A DNA stretch of 64,000 nt. Origin: Perkinsus marinus ATCC 50983 (taxonomy: Eukaryota > Perkinsozoa > Perkinsida > Perkinsidae). Made by a program: the position numbers and the translations under genes. The notes under the pieces were generated by a model. The model made no database searches. It was not told the DNA's origin and saw only the letters and a program-made list of their open reading frames with translations. Shown in pieces: positions 49,321-59,640 of this stretch. Within the stretch, counting starts at the first letter, position 1. Every line of letters starts with the position of its first letter. The stretch covers positions 28,837 to 92,836 of the forward strand of contig NW_003202922.1 in the NCBI RefSeq assembly GCF_000006405.1, in the 5' to 3' direction.

Positions 49321-50962
49321 TCGGCACAGCCCCAGCGTCGAAAAGTGCGGGCCAACTCGTTGGTAGCCCAAATTACGACGGATGAGCGGGGAGTGCGCAC
49401 AGCGAAGGTTATCCGCCAAGTGCCTATAGAGGCAAGATACGAAATTCATCGAGATATGGTCTTTGGTGAGTGAAATACAAGGGGAAGGGTAAGTAGTGTA
49501 CCCTTGAAGGTACCGGAATGAACGGAGCTGTTGTTATGGCTAAGCATCGTGACAGTGGGAGGGTGTGCGCAGTGAAGACGTTCTCTACGCTTGGTCTGGA
49601 TGCGGCTCGATACCGAGTAGGACTGTCTTGAATGATTGCACTTCGTCATCATCGATAGTTGTGGTTGTTGTTGCTTTCAGCGGCTTTATAACGAAGTTGA
49701 CATTTTCTTACGGATGGACCATCCCAACGTGTGTAAACTCCTTGAGGTCTACGAGGATGATGCCCACGTATATTTAGTGATGGAAGCATGTAAATGATTC
49801 CTTCCCTCCTCGGGATGTTCCTATCTCCCTTTGACAGGCACAGGGAAGGACCTGTATGATCGTTTAGCAGTACAGAAGCGCTTCACAGAGGAGGAAGCAG
49901 CTGTGACGGCCAAGCAAATGCTCGAAGCAGTACACTACTGTCACACCCACGGCGTATGCCACAGGTGAGGGAAACCAGCATCCATCGCGGCTCCCTTGCT
50001 ATGGCATCATGTTGTGGTGAATGATACTCAGTTCACGCTGGTCAGGATGATGGGTTAATGTCAGGGACCTCAAGCTGGAGAATTGGGTGTACTCTGAGCC
50101 CAGGTCGGACGCTCCTTTGCGGTTGATCGATTTCGGCATAAGTCAAATCGTTTCCACGTCAAAGGAGAAGATGAGTGACACCCACGGAACTGTTTACTAT
50201 GTCGCTCCCGAGGTGGCAGGCGGGTGGCTATGCGCTGTCGATTGCTCCTGTCCTTCAGATTCTCATGGGCGACTATGATTTCCGTTGTGATGTGTGGTCC
50301 ATCGGTGTAATTGTTTACATGCTACTATCGGGTTCGCCTCCTTTCACTGGAGAAGACGCCCGTGAAACTGTCCGAAATATCTTCCAAGCCAGTCTGTGCT
50401 TCGACGGTGAGTTGCGTCCGCAACTAGCCTCGCCGATAGCCGTGCTGCTAGGTCCTCGATGGGAAGGTGTATCCCCCTTAGCTAAGGAGTTCATCTCTAG
50501 CTTGCTTCAGAAAAATCCCAGCGATCGTCCAAGCGCTTTGGAGGCATCCAAGAGCGAATGGATCAGAACCTTCGTGACCATCCAGGAACCCAAGTCGGAC
50601 TTGATAGACTCGGGCCTGCTGGAGATCCTTTGCCAATTCGCGAAGGAGAGCGACGTGAAGCGAGCGGCTCTCAGCCTCGTGGCCTTCAGTATCAATCCCA
50701 AGGTTGTCTGCGATGCTCTAGCTGACGAGTTCCGTTCACTCGACTTTGACGAGTCTGGCACAATACGTCTGGGGGATCTCACCAAGGCTCTTACGGAGCG
50801 GCTCGGTTTAGATGCTGTGGAAGCGGAAAAGATCTTCCGAAAGCTCGACCAAACTGGCGACGAAGAAATCCATTATTCGGAATTCCTCGCAGCGTGTTTG
50901 CACATCGTATCACATTGACAGAGCAGACGTTCGGGATGCTTTCTATCGTCTCGATGTGGACA
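49321..50962 (+). CDS. Calcium-dependent protein kinase (CDPK), 3' end in the gap
   Basis: Ser/Thr kinase fused to EF-hands, typical of alveolates and plants. Exons: about 49321-49465, 49510-49616, 49681-49789, 49838-49964, 50065-50212 and 50259 onward. Landmarks: glycine-loop region FGTGMNGAVVMAKHR, CAVKTF (catalytic Lys), YLVMEAC hinge, CHRDLKLENW (HRD), LIDFGIS (DFG), HGTVYYVAPE (APE), DVWSIGVIVYMLLSG, then the junction ALSLVAFSI. EF-hands: LDFDESGTIRLGDL and the weak LDQTGDEEIHYSEF; a third, YRLDVD, is cut by the N gap. One base appears to be missing near 50900, where AACLH and the continuing SYHIDRADVRDAFYRLD lie in different frames. An upstream N-terminal exon is not identified. Confidence 0.92.
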
Positions 50963-51062
50963 NNNNNNNNNNNNNNNNNNNNNNNNNNNNNNNNNNNNNN
51001 NNNNNNNNNNNNNNNNNNNNNNNNNNNNNNNNNNNNNNNNNNNNNNNNNNNNNNNNNNNNNN
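50963..51062. other. Assembly gap of 100 N
   Basis: A run of 100 N inside the EF-hand region of the CDPK. The DNA just after it (51063-51100) cannot be assigned with confidence. Confidence 1.
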
Positions 51063-51719
51063 TCCCAACAGATTGGGGTAAGATAAAAATGCCGAACTGA
51101 AAGAAATCGTTCCGAATGATAACATTCATGAATACACCCCCCATCATCTCGCTTGTTGGCCACGACGTGGAGACAATCCAGCCGAGCGAGTGTGCTCTAA
51201 TAATAGCGGGCATCTGAAGAACTACAATACGACCAACCATATCGAAACAACTTAATATACTCTAGCCTTTCGTCATGCGTGTATTCGCTCTGAATGATGC
51301 CGATACCAGTACTATAGAGCCGAGGCTGGACACTGGACCTTCGCCGAGGAGTATGACGATTCTCACCTAATTCACAACAACGTAATTTCGCTGTGAACCT
51401 TAGCGCCTATGGAAATACATACCGCTCGAGTCTGTGGACTGCACCAAGGCTGCGGCACTCTTCGGGCTAACAGGAGCATTATCGCTCATATTAGCCGAAC
51501 GGTATAAGCTTACGCCCAACAGAATCTACAATGAACGAGTAAAGCAACCGATTGAGAGGCATAGTACTCACCACCGAGAGGGCCAACATGGTTGAGCGAT
51601 CAATAGGCTCGATATGATCTCCCATAAGCTCAGGCATCTGATGCACAAATACTGCTATCACCGACCCAAGGATAACAGGTCTCGATCATCACAGAAATCA
51701 AAGTACGCTTCGAAGAACA

Positions 51720-52990
51720 ACAGCTCGAGTCATATCATCACAGTCAAACTGAACGACCATCCAACTTCACCAAAGTACTCACGGAAAAAGCGAGGGCGGT
51801 GGTAGGCAAGCCCAGCGTCATGACTACAGCACAGAGGCTGGCTCCTGCATGTCGGACCAACTCCGCTTGGATCAATTGGGAAATGAGCATCCACAGAATA
51901 CACGACCCTAGGTAGCTGAAACAGATACAACAATGCCACCGATAGAATCAAGAAAATCGATAATTCTTCACGCATGGTCCAGGCTGGCTTCGAGAGTAAA
52001 TCTACGAGTTGCGGCTCCTTACATCCCAGCCTGCCCATTAGCGCATTCGGGATTGACCCTCTCATCAGAGGCCATAATACACCGATACGCTGCCGGCCAC
52101 TGTAACACCTCCGAGTTATCCGAGGCGACCAGGTCGTACGGTACCTGCATAGGGGACCAGTGTGGAATCAGAGTGGACTGATTTCTTGTGACCAGCATGA
52201 ACAGTATTATAGCTTGGATGAGGTTACTCCAATACATTAGTGATATCAGGTTCACCTTGCGCTTGGAAAACTCCGACTCTTGGTAACTGATAGAGCCACC
52301 GTCACTGCGCCACAAAATTACCCACGACCTACACTGCTGCCACGGCAACTGGTAAAGGCGCTATAAGATAAACTACAGACCAAAACAAGCTAGTAGTGGT
52401 TGATGTCGGACTGTCTTCGCTACTCGACTGAGATGAGAGCATCGATACGCACAGGAGAATCGCCTCCTCCTACCACTAGTGGGCCCAACTGTATAGCAAC
52501 ACCAACGATGATAATAACAACTCCAAGTATATGCTGAGCACCGTAGCGAGTACCGCATATAAGCTGACATCAACACAGCCACTCAACAGAAGCAAACCAA
52601 TAAAGTGTTACCACAGATAATATCATCGTGAAAGGGATAATAGTCTGCTGCAGTATAGTCTGTAGGTAACCAGGAACATACGCGTTACCAAATATAGTCA
52701 AAACGCCATTAACTGCATTAAGGGCACCTACACACAGCGGTCACCAGCTATTCCCTAGTATAGTATACCTATTATAGAGTAGGGCAGAATGCGACGGTCG
52801 TCAGTACCACCCGCGGCACACTTCACATAGAGGTAGGGGAAACCAAAAAGGGGAATAAACGCAGCCGATATCACACATAGTAGCAAAACTGGATACCTGA
52901 ACATTCAACTTTACGACCACAATAACAGCGACGCCTACCGTCCCAGAGGATAAGCTATTCGCTTGAAGGCGACTCGCTGTAGTGCTCCAC
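51720..52990 (-). CDS. CRT-like transporter (PfCRT / CLT branch of the drug/metabolite superfamily)
   Basis: Multi-pass transporter of internal membranes. Minus-strand exons in order: ISAAFIPLFGFPYLYVKCA (about 52890-52820), then GVLTIFGNAYVPGYLQTIL (about 52710-52660) and QQTIIPFTMILSVVTLYWF (about 52650-52600). These carry the family's VPGYLQ..QTxIPFTMxLS region. ILGVVIIIVGVAIQLGPL is a further helix (about 52520), followed by KVNLISLMYWSNLIQAIILF (about 52250) and a loop exon (WSPMQVPYDLV). More helices lie near 51950-51890 (LSIFLILSVALLYLFQL). The first and last exons and exact ends are not resolved. The transported substrate cannot be inferred. Confidence 0.7.
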
Positions 52991-54053
52991 AGGACAATAA
53001 GGCGATTGACAAGAACGCAACCTGAACGGAATTTCCGCGTATTTCAATACCATAAATTTGTCAATTCCCAACTCACTCTAAGCAGCCGCAGAGCTCGCCC
53101 AACTATCAATGTACTCCTCTCGAAGACGCGGCGAAATGAGCCCATCCAGCGAAGAGAAAACACCGCACTGTGGAACCAGGAGAGCTGACACCAGATTACA
53201 ACTCAAGTCAATGATAGCTATCAGTTGGTCGTCCTCGCGATTTCGGGAGATTATGGTATCACGAAATATTTCAGCATAGAACTACAGACGACAACAGTTC
53301 AGCAGATGACGACAAAATTCCCTTCTGTGGTAACGTGACCGCTAGGGAATAGGACCATAGAAAAGCGCAATAATAGTATCGTGACTGATAGGCAACATAA
53401 AAGGAAACATGGTGACACGATGATGGTGACAGCAGCAAACTCACGAAATTTTGGGAAAATTGGATTTACTCGACGGTAATGAATCTACCATCGTCAGGAT
53501 ACACAGGAGATTCAGCACCGGGAGAGTTTCCATCTTACGTAGTAACCATCATCACAGTAGCAACATCATGATCCACTTGCAATCTTACCAAAACTTGCAT
53601 TTCCTCAACGCCCCATCCAATCACACTAACCAAATCTTACATCTTTCAAGACTATTATCGGAAACACACCGTTTGTCGGAACGAGTCAGCTCAATGATCG
53701 CTCTCCAAACGGAAACTACATCATCATGGCATCACCTCCAAACTACCGCGCGCCACAAAATTTACCACGCCACTGAGGGCAAAAATGATCCGAATCATCA
53801 GCAACTTAATAGTCCAGAACCATACCAATCGCGGAACGAATAATAGCAGCAAGAATAGAAGCAACGAAGCAGCGAGGGAAACGTTAGTCTGTGTAGTATA
53901 TAAAAAATCAAGTATTTACGCTACCGCTCTTCTTTCAATTCCTAACCACATCGCTATCTTCAGACGTGCCAGAGGAATGAGAGAAGCTCTATTCAACTGC
54001 TGCATGCTGCGGCACAGTCAATGCTGTTACGACCAAAGCATAGACAGAATAGG
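52991..54053. other. AT-rich region without a clear gene
   Basis: A 130-codon plus frame (53451-53843) is His/Ser/Thr-rich with no domain and no splice support. One AATTTTGTGGCGCG motif lies at 53747-53764 (inverted). Confidence 0.45.
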
Positions 54054-55475
54054 CTACAGCGTTGTGCTGAAAAACATACCGTAATAAACGATATTCCAGA
54101 GACCACCACCTACCGGGAATGCTCGTAGGATCGCTGCACTTAGGCCTTTGTAAAAGCGTCCGAAGCCGCCAGCTTTATAAAGGTCACCAACGCAGCTACG
54201 GAGGCATGCCCAGGTCCGTTCTGAGAGATAGAATGATCTTATCAAATTTGATATAGTTTGAGTAAAACCGTTCAATCTATGCGTGATTTTTTCCGATACC
54301 ACCTCTTATATAAACGCCCATTCACAATCTTATACAGCCAAAACTACCAATTCCCCTTTGGTATGCGCATGCGTGCAAATGTTACCATTAATTTTCTGGC
54401 CCTGCATATTCGCCTTGATAACGTCCATAGGGAACACAGCCGTCCAAAATATCGATCCACTGATTCCGCCCGAGAGCATCAGCGACCATGTAGGCAATTT
54501 CGCTACAGACTGTTCACTAAAATCGCCAAACATGTGCCTGACCAATTCCGAATCATCCACGAGACAACCTAAGATACCCCTACTCTGCAAAGCAGTTCCG
54601 CAGATACTCAAACGTAGGGTATGAGATGCTCCATCCCACTACATTACGCATGCACATAGCAGTTAAACCCATATTATAGGCGCGAGACCCAACCACCTAC
54701 GTAATTGAAAAAGCGCTCGCCCGAAAATAACGTAAGGCATCCTTTTACTACTTGCTTGACGCAATCAACAAGGCCTCTATACACACTACCGAGATGCTCA
54801 GCCCGACGGACTGCAACGGCCTGAATGGAGACAATTCAAAAAATTTCCAAATCGATCAACCGTTTCATTGTATATACGCACGGTTTACTTACGTGATTCA
54901 CTACTGACGTATACTCCGACGAAGCAACGTTGATAGAAGCGCTGAGGCCTCGCACGTACTGCATCTGGAGTTGAAGCTTAACCACTTCGAAAGGGCATCC
55001 AATCACAGCAGCTGCCAGGCCCGCAGTCCCGCCTGAAAACAACAGCAACATTTTGTCGACAATTGACCACAGTAGCACACCAGAAATAGCGGCCGTTTTG
55101 GTCGGACTGAACGAATTGTTAGAACTCTGCTTAAGGCGAGTACTCATATACCCATACACTCCAAAGGCTGTCATCCCAATCGCCACGTCCCCAATCATAG
55201 GCGACGATACTCCTTTATAAAAGCCTGATAGAATTCACAAAGAAACGTCTCAAGGTTCAAAGGTCCCTACCTTTAAAACCCTCATTTTTCCATGTGATCC
55301 TCATACAGTCCAAAGGGGACTTGTAAAGGGATGCAGAAGCTACTCTATTCTTCATCAAGTCCAATGGATAAGACGATATCACCGCCACGAACGAGGCTGA
55401 AAACAACACCAATGTCGGACCATCACCATTGCACTGTACATCCCCTTCGAACAATTCGGATTTTTTTTCTGCCAT
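54054..55475 (-). CDS. Mitochondrial carrier family (SLC25) protein
   Basis: Six-helix inner-membrane carrier built of three repeats. Minus-strand order: start 55475 MAEKKSELFEGDVQ; repeat 1 with YPLDLMKNRVAS (PxDxxKxR, about 55370), YKSPLDCMRITWKNEGFKGF then YKGVSSPMIGD. Repeat 2 reads LLLFSGGTAGLAAAVIGCPF and EVVKLQLQMQ (about 55030-54950), GSVYRGLVDCVKQV (about 54790) and MCMRNVVGWSISYPTFEYL. Repeat 3 reads LMLSGGISGSIFWTAVFPMD with VIKANMQGQ (about 54500-54400) and GGFGRFYKGLSAAILRAFP (about 54170-54110). All three signature positions are present, each varied (PLD, PFE, PMD). It resembles the carnitine/ornithine carrier branch, but the substrate is not assignable. The 3' stop is taken near 54054. 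Confidence 0.9.
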
Positions 55476-55644
55476 TTCTCACTTTTTCGTATTGCAAAAT
55501 TTGCAACCTACGACTGATCTACATCTCGATGACAACGAAACACAACAACGATGGCAATATAATCCACAACGACACGCTGATCTTCACTTTATGCAACTAT
55601 CCTATTGTCAAATAACGCGCGAGCATGCACATCACACATTCATA

Positions 55645-55899
55645 TTACCCATTACTACCTGTAGCCCCAGCCAAAGTATGCAACTGTCCTAGCGTCAAAC
55701 ACTGGCCCAAATATGTCGCCATACTAGAAGTAGCAGTGTGGAAGGCATGACCGCCACCAGCAAGTAAGCTGCTGCAGCCTCTTAGACCTCCAATGGGTAC
55801 GTGAGGCGTATTCACGTATAACCCACTGAATAGAAAGAGGAGGCTCACAACTACACATCCCAACACCAGTGATTTCAGCTGCCCTATAGACATTTCCAA
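55645..55899 (-). CDS. Small putative membrane protein, low support
   Basis: The 84-codon frame from 55899 starts MEMSIGQLKSLVLGC and has a strong hydrophobic helix (VVVSLLFLFSGLYV), then a Gly/Ala/Thr-rich tail. It could be an exon or a chance frame. No family recognised. Confidence 0.25.
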   Translation of the reverse strand: MEMSIGQLKSLVLGCVVVSLLFLFSGLYVNTPHVPIGGLRGCSSLLAGGGHAFHTATSSMATYLGQCLTLGQLHTLAGATGSNG

Positions 55900-55961
55900 C
55901 CACAGAGACTGGCATCAACAACGACTTCACCGCGTGCTACGAGGAAACAAACCCCACAGCG

Positions 55962-56125
55962 GGAAAATATGCACATGGTCAACTACATGTGTGGTTCACA
56001 ATATGAAAATGCTGAGGAAATTTCAAGAATTTCTTGTTTTCCTATTGCATATATAAACTCCTATAATTAGTCAGCAAACTCTTGAGCCCAGCTGAGGAAA
56101 ACCGAACATATACTCCAACACCGAG
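55962..56125. repeat. MITE-1 copy
   Basis: Starts 'gggaaaatatgcacatggt', includes 'actacatgtgtggttcacaa' and 'cccagctgaggaaaacc', and ends CATATACTCCAACACCG. Confidence 0.88.
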
Positions 56126-56771
56126 TACTCTCAAACGCATCAGAAGACGCCTCCCATACTACCCAGCTGCTGGTATGACTGCTGCTGCAGCTGCCGCGGT
56201 ATAGACACCCGTAGAGGGTAGTAGGAGGTCACCACTTCCATATTCCCCCTCCACCACCAGATGCTGACGATGCATGATGAGGTAGGAGGACGGACGTAGG
56301 AGGTTCTATCGGTGCTCAACAACAAACCTATAACAACAAACTCTCTCTCAATGATAGTTCAGATCCACGATATCCGCGAAGTCTCTGCAGAATTCGGAAA
56401 AACGACGTCACCAGGGATCGAACCTGGGACCTCACTATATGATGCGCCAAAATATCCCAACTCAAGGCAGAGATACCCGATGAACTTAGTTAGGAATGCA
56501 CAAGCGAAGACAATGACGGCAGCATTCAACTATCAACAGCTCTGAAGTTCGCTCGGACCTCAGGGGGCAGCATCTCGAACTCCAGGTGGCCCAGTGGAGG
56601 TAGATGCTTCAACTGAAAAAGAGAACTACACCAGAGCAGGGTCACCTGTTGCAACCGTATAATAACAATCATCGATCTGCTTCAGCGAACATACGAAAGA
56701 AGATCCCTTATATAACGCGTGTGAATGCCGCTCGCAGGGTCACCAAAGTGATTGCACTTTCCAACCGCATT
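56126..56771. other. Region downstream of SBDS, no clear gene
   Basis: Contains a tRNA-like relic (56402-56470). A minus frame near 56580 (EASTSTGPPGVRD) could be a further exon of the SBDS gene or an unrelated one. Confidence 0.4.
56402..56470 (-). other. tRNA-like 3' half with a perfect T-arm
   Basis: The minus strand reads GAGGTCCCAGGTTCGATCCC then TGGTGACGTCG and TTTTT. T-stem CCAGG/CCTGG is perfect. No convincing D-arm or matching acceptor at the normal distance. Confidence 0.55.
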
Positions 56772-58642
56772 TCAATAGCAAACTGCAGTAACTCCACCTA
56801 CCTCTCGCTTCACATTTATAAGGTGCCAATCAGACTTGACATGATCCCTGAACTCTTTAGTTGAGTCGAACTGCTGCACATCACAAGTTCGACACTGTGG
56901 GCCCTTCCGGGCAACCATAGGAGCCGGATTGCACGACTCAACTGATGACTCTGGTGATGATGACGTATCCGGATTAGAAGAAGCAACGCCCTGAAATGAC
57001 GGAGCGATGCAACTTTCTAATCGTGGCGAAGACAATACGGTCTCAAGTACAACGAAAAAATCTTCCAGGAAATATCATAGAGTTTTCCATAATTTTTTTG
57101 GGGGCGGTTAAAGGCCACCACCAATAGCCATGCCGCGACCAAGATAGAGACTACCTTTCGTAGCGGACGTAGCGCTGCCTCCGGCCCCGTAACTCTACTA
57201 GACACTATCTGTATACTCACAACGCTCTTGCTACCCTTAGGGTACTCCTCCTTGCACAGCTGGTCGATCGGCCGATACAAGCTGAAACAAATCAAACATT
57301 CCAATTAAGTTTACCACTCAAATTCATAATAACCATAACTGATATCGTAACAAGGCGATCCACCTCCAACTTGAGATCACAGTAAGGAGAGTTCGTATTA
57401 GAGCCTAGCTACCTTGGATGACACGTGATCTGCAGGATATGTCGATCCCCGTCATTGTGCATCGAGTCAACCTTCCCGAAAACCGGAGATGCTTCCCCTT
57501 CCGAGTTGAGGGCTTCCTTCACTTTCGCCATGAAATTATCAAACGTCTCGTCCTCGCCTGGATGCACTACACGTATGCGCATCGAAGCTCGCACTATCCG
57601 ACTGAAAATCGGGATAAATCCAAGTTCAAAGATACACTTTCTGCACGCATGCACAAATTCTTCCGAGTGCGCAAGTGCTGCTACTCTGGCATCTTCTCCT
57701 CTAAGGCCTTCATTGCCTCCCTAGCTTGCAGCTTAGCCTCATTAACCTCCTTCTTACTCTTGTTCAACGCTGTCATCGTCTGAGCCCCCACTCGTACCTT
57801 AGACAACAAACCCATCCTGACCTGAGCATTTTCCCATAAAGCCCCACAATTTCCTTCGTCAGGCAAGCAACGCCACATACCGAACCATCAGAGATGAACA
57901 AAAAAAATACAGAATATTATCAGTGATAATATTCTGTAATTTTTTTTCAGTGAACCGAGTTAACACTCGAGCTTAAAATCGTAATCGAGTTAACTATCAG
58001 TGATAATTTATCACGCGAAGCAGCTACTACCTGGTAGTTGATGTCTTGAAGGGCTGAGGATATCTGATCCTTGGTCAAGGGGAATCCCGTCCTCGAGTCG
58101 ATACACATCTCGGCTAGCTGTGTAATTACCTCGTTAGTGCGAGACTCGTGGAAGAATTCTCTCTCGGTGCCAGTGATCTGACAGTACGACTGTAGTTTAA
58201 TACCACCCAGGTTCGATCCGAGCACTCTGCACTTTTTCTTTACCTGTAGCGTGCCATGCATGAGGATCTCTTTACAGATTTCCTTCTGATCCGTAGTACC
58301 AAAACACGCCTTCAAGTCTTTAGCCAGTGCCCGATCCCCTCGAGAAACATTAGTATATACAGCTTCAGACTGTAATACCTGCAACGAAAAGTCACGCGCC
58401 ACAAAATTATTCCCAGTGCTAACCTCATCTAGATCAGTTTCTATGCCCTGTCGCGAGTTCACCACCTTATTAGGATAGCATGCTATCTCGAACCTAGACC
58501 ATACAGGGCATTCCGAGATGTCAACACGGACGGAAGGAACTTCACAAGTGTACTACTTATACTCCCTCTTCTTGCATTTCTTCTTCATCGACACGATGGC
58601 GATATTCGTGAGTCTCTTCTGACCCACTGGCTGATTAATCAT
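56772..58642 (-). CDS. SBDS ribosome-maturation factor with C-terminal C2H2 zinc finger
   Basis: Shwachman-Bodian-Diamond protein, which with EFL1 releases eIF6 from 60S subunits. The start at 58642 gives MINQPVGQKRLTNIAIVSMK. Exon 1 ends 58563 and joins KKRE|FEIACYPNKVVNSRQG then IETDLDEV|LQSEAVYTNVS. LKACFGTTDQKEICKEILMH follows, and after an intron REFFHESRTNEVITQLAEMC and LQDINYQVV (domain I). A lysine-rich helix exon (ALNKSKKEVNEAKLQAREAM) leads to RASMRIRVVHPGEDETFDNF and the ferredoxin-like end YRPIDQLCKEEYPKGSKSVV (about 57270). A further exon (about 57020-56800) encodes a C2H2 finger, QCRTCDVQQFDSTKEFRDHV then KSDWHLINVKREV, an arrangement known in plant and trypanosome SBDS. The 3' end beyond 56800 is not resolved. 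Confidence 0.92.
57900..57948. repeat. Long near-perfect palindrome in an SBDS intron
   Basis: Fifteen-base arms TACAGAATATTATCA and TGATAATATTCTGTA around a single G, extended by A8 on one side and T8 on the other. Confidence 0.95.
58195..58248 (+). other. tRNA-like B-box relic forming most of an SBDS intron, antisense
   Basis: CACCCAGGTTCGATCCGAGC, then GCACTCTGCAC and TTTTT on the plus strand, within the 66-nt SBDS intron after the THGTLQ-type exon end. No complete cloverleaf. Confidence 0.5.
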
Positions 58643-58649
58643 TCTAGCG

Positions 58650-58712
58650 TAACAGGGAAAACCAACACCCTATCATGCACTTGATATCGGGTTCGATTCC
58701 CACACCCTATAC
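58650..58712 (+). other. tRNA-like B-box relic just upstream of SBDS
   Basis: TCGGGTTCGATTCCCACACC about 45 bases upstream of the SBDS start, on the opposite strand. Upstream A-box is weak. Confidence 0.4.
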
Positions 58713-58984
58713 TATATAAATACCATTTAAACTCGGTAAGCAGTGATTGGGTGGAAATAACTTCGCGGATAGACGATAGATGGCGCACTGCAGCACCATC
58801 GGTTGGTACTGAATAAGCTGATAGATACATTTAGCCACAGCGGCCACCACCACCGAGGAGTATGAGCGCATTTCACCATCACCATCATCGTAACCACAAA
58901 TTCATTATTTGAACTCCCAGTCATGAAGTCAGCCTGAAATGTTACTATTTACTCAAGGAGTGGTACGGCTCATCAGCGGCCTCC

Positions 58985-59640
58985 CACATTACTGTGCTTT
59001 TTCTCCTCCTTCTCCATTTTGAACCGCTCCAGCTCAAGAACCTTCTTTACTCGATCAAGCTCACTGCTATTCGGCCCTGAGAATGATCTCCATGTGTGAT
59101 GCTATGGACAAGGCAAACTACCTGTGCAGTTGGCAGCTTGGTAAGGGCTCTTGATACGGACAGTATAACATAGTATATCTTGGCCATCCCATCGACACGG
59201 CATTGTCTTCGACATAAGGTCGAACACAGTCTACGAGACACAATAGGCTCGACTATAGAGATGTGATGTCCACAATGCAGACTTATCATCATTGCTACTA
59301 CTACTACTACTCCTACTAGTATTACTACTACAACTATAACCACTACTACCTGCGCAAGTTGTGTTACACCGACCCCATAACGTTCCCGAGTATCCTGAAA
59401 GTTATGCTCAGCATCGGTCATCTGCGCTTGAAGCTAAGAATGATATATAAATGATCATACCGCACCAACAGAAGCTCCCGAGCCCCACTACTACCGCCTT
59501 GAGGTCTATGTGGGGGAGCGGAGAGTCAGTAGCAGTTGGCGGCTTCAGTGCTTTGATGTCACGAATAGTATCTGCGAAGCAATAGACCACATCAACTTCT
59601 TCTTCAATATCGATTGCAGAGAAAGGTATCTTAGGTTCAC
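58985..59640 (-). CDS. Coiled-coil protein, unrecognised
   Basis: Minus exons: EPKIPFSAIDIEEEVDVVYC with FADTIRDIKALKPPTATDSP (about 59640-59500); LQAQMTDAEHNFQDTRERYG (about 59435-59375); a middle exon (MAKIYYVILSVSRALTKLPT, about 59180); and a last exon SELDRVKKVLELERFKMEKE then EKKHSNVGGR ending near 58985. It is heptad-rich with an acidic start. A (TAG)n run sits in one intron. No family recognised. Confidence 0.5.
59296..59324. repeat. (CTA)n microsatellite
   Basis: About nine CTA/CTC units in an intron of the coiled-coil gene. Confidence 0.9.

Noticed and set aside
53451-53843. 130-codon His/Ser/Thr-rich plus frame as a gene
   Set aside because: Low-complexity composition, no domain and no consistent neighbours. 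It probably reflects AT-rich DNA.
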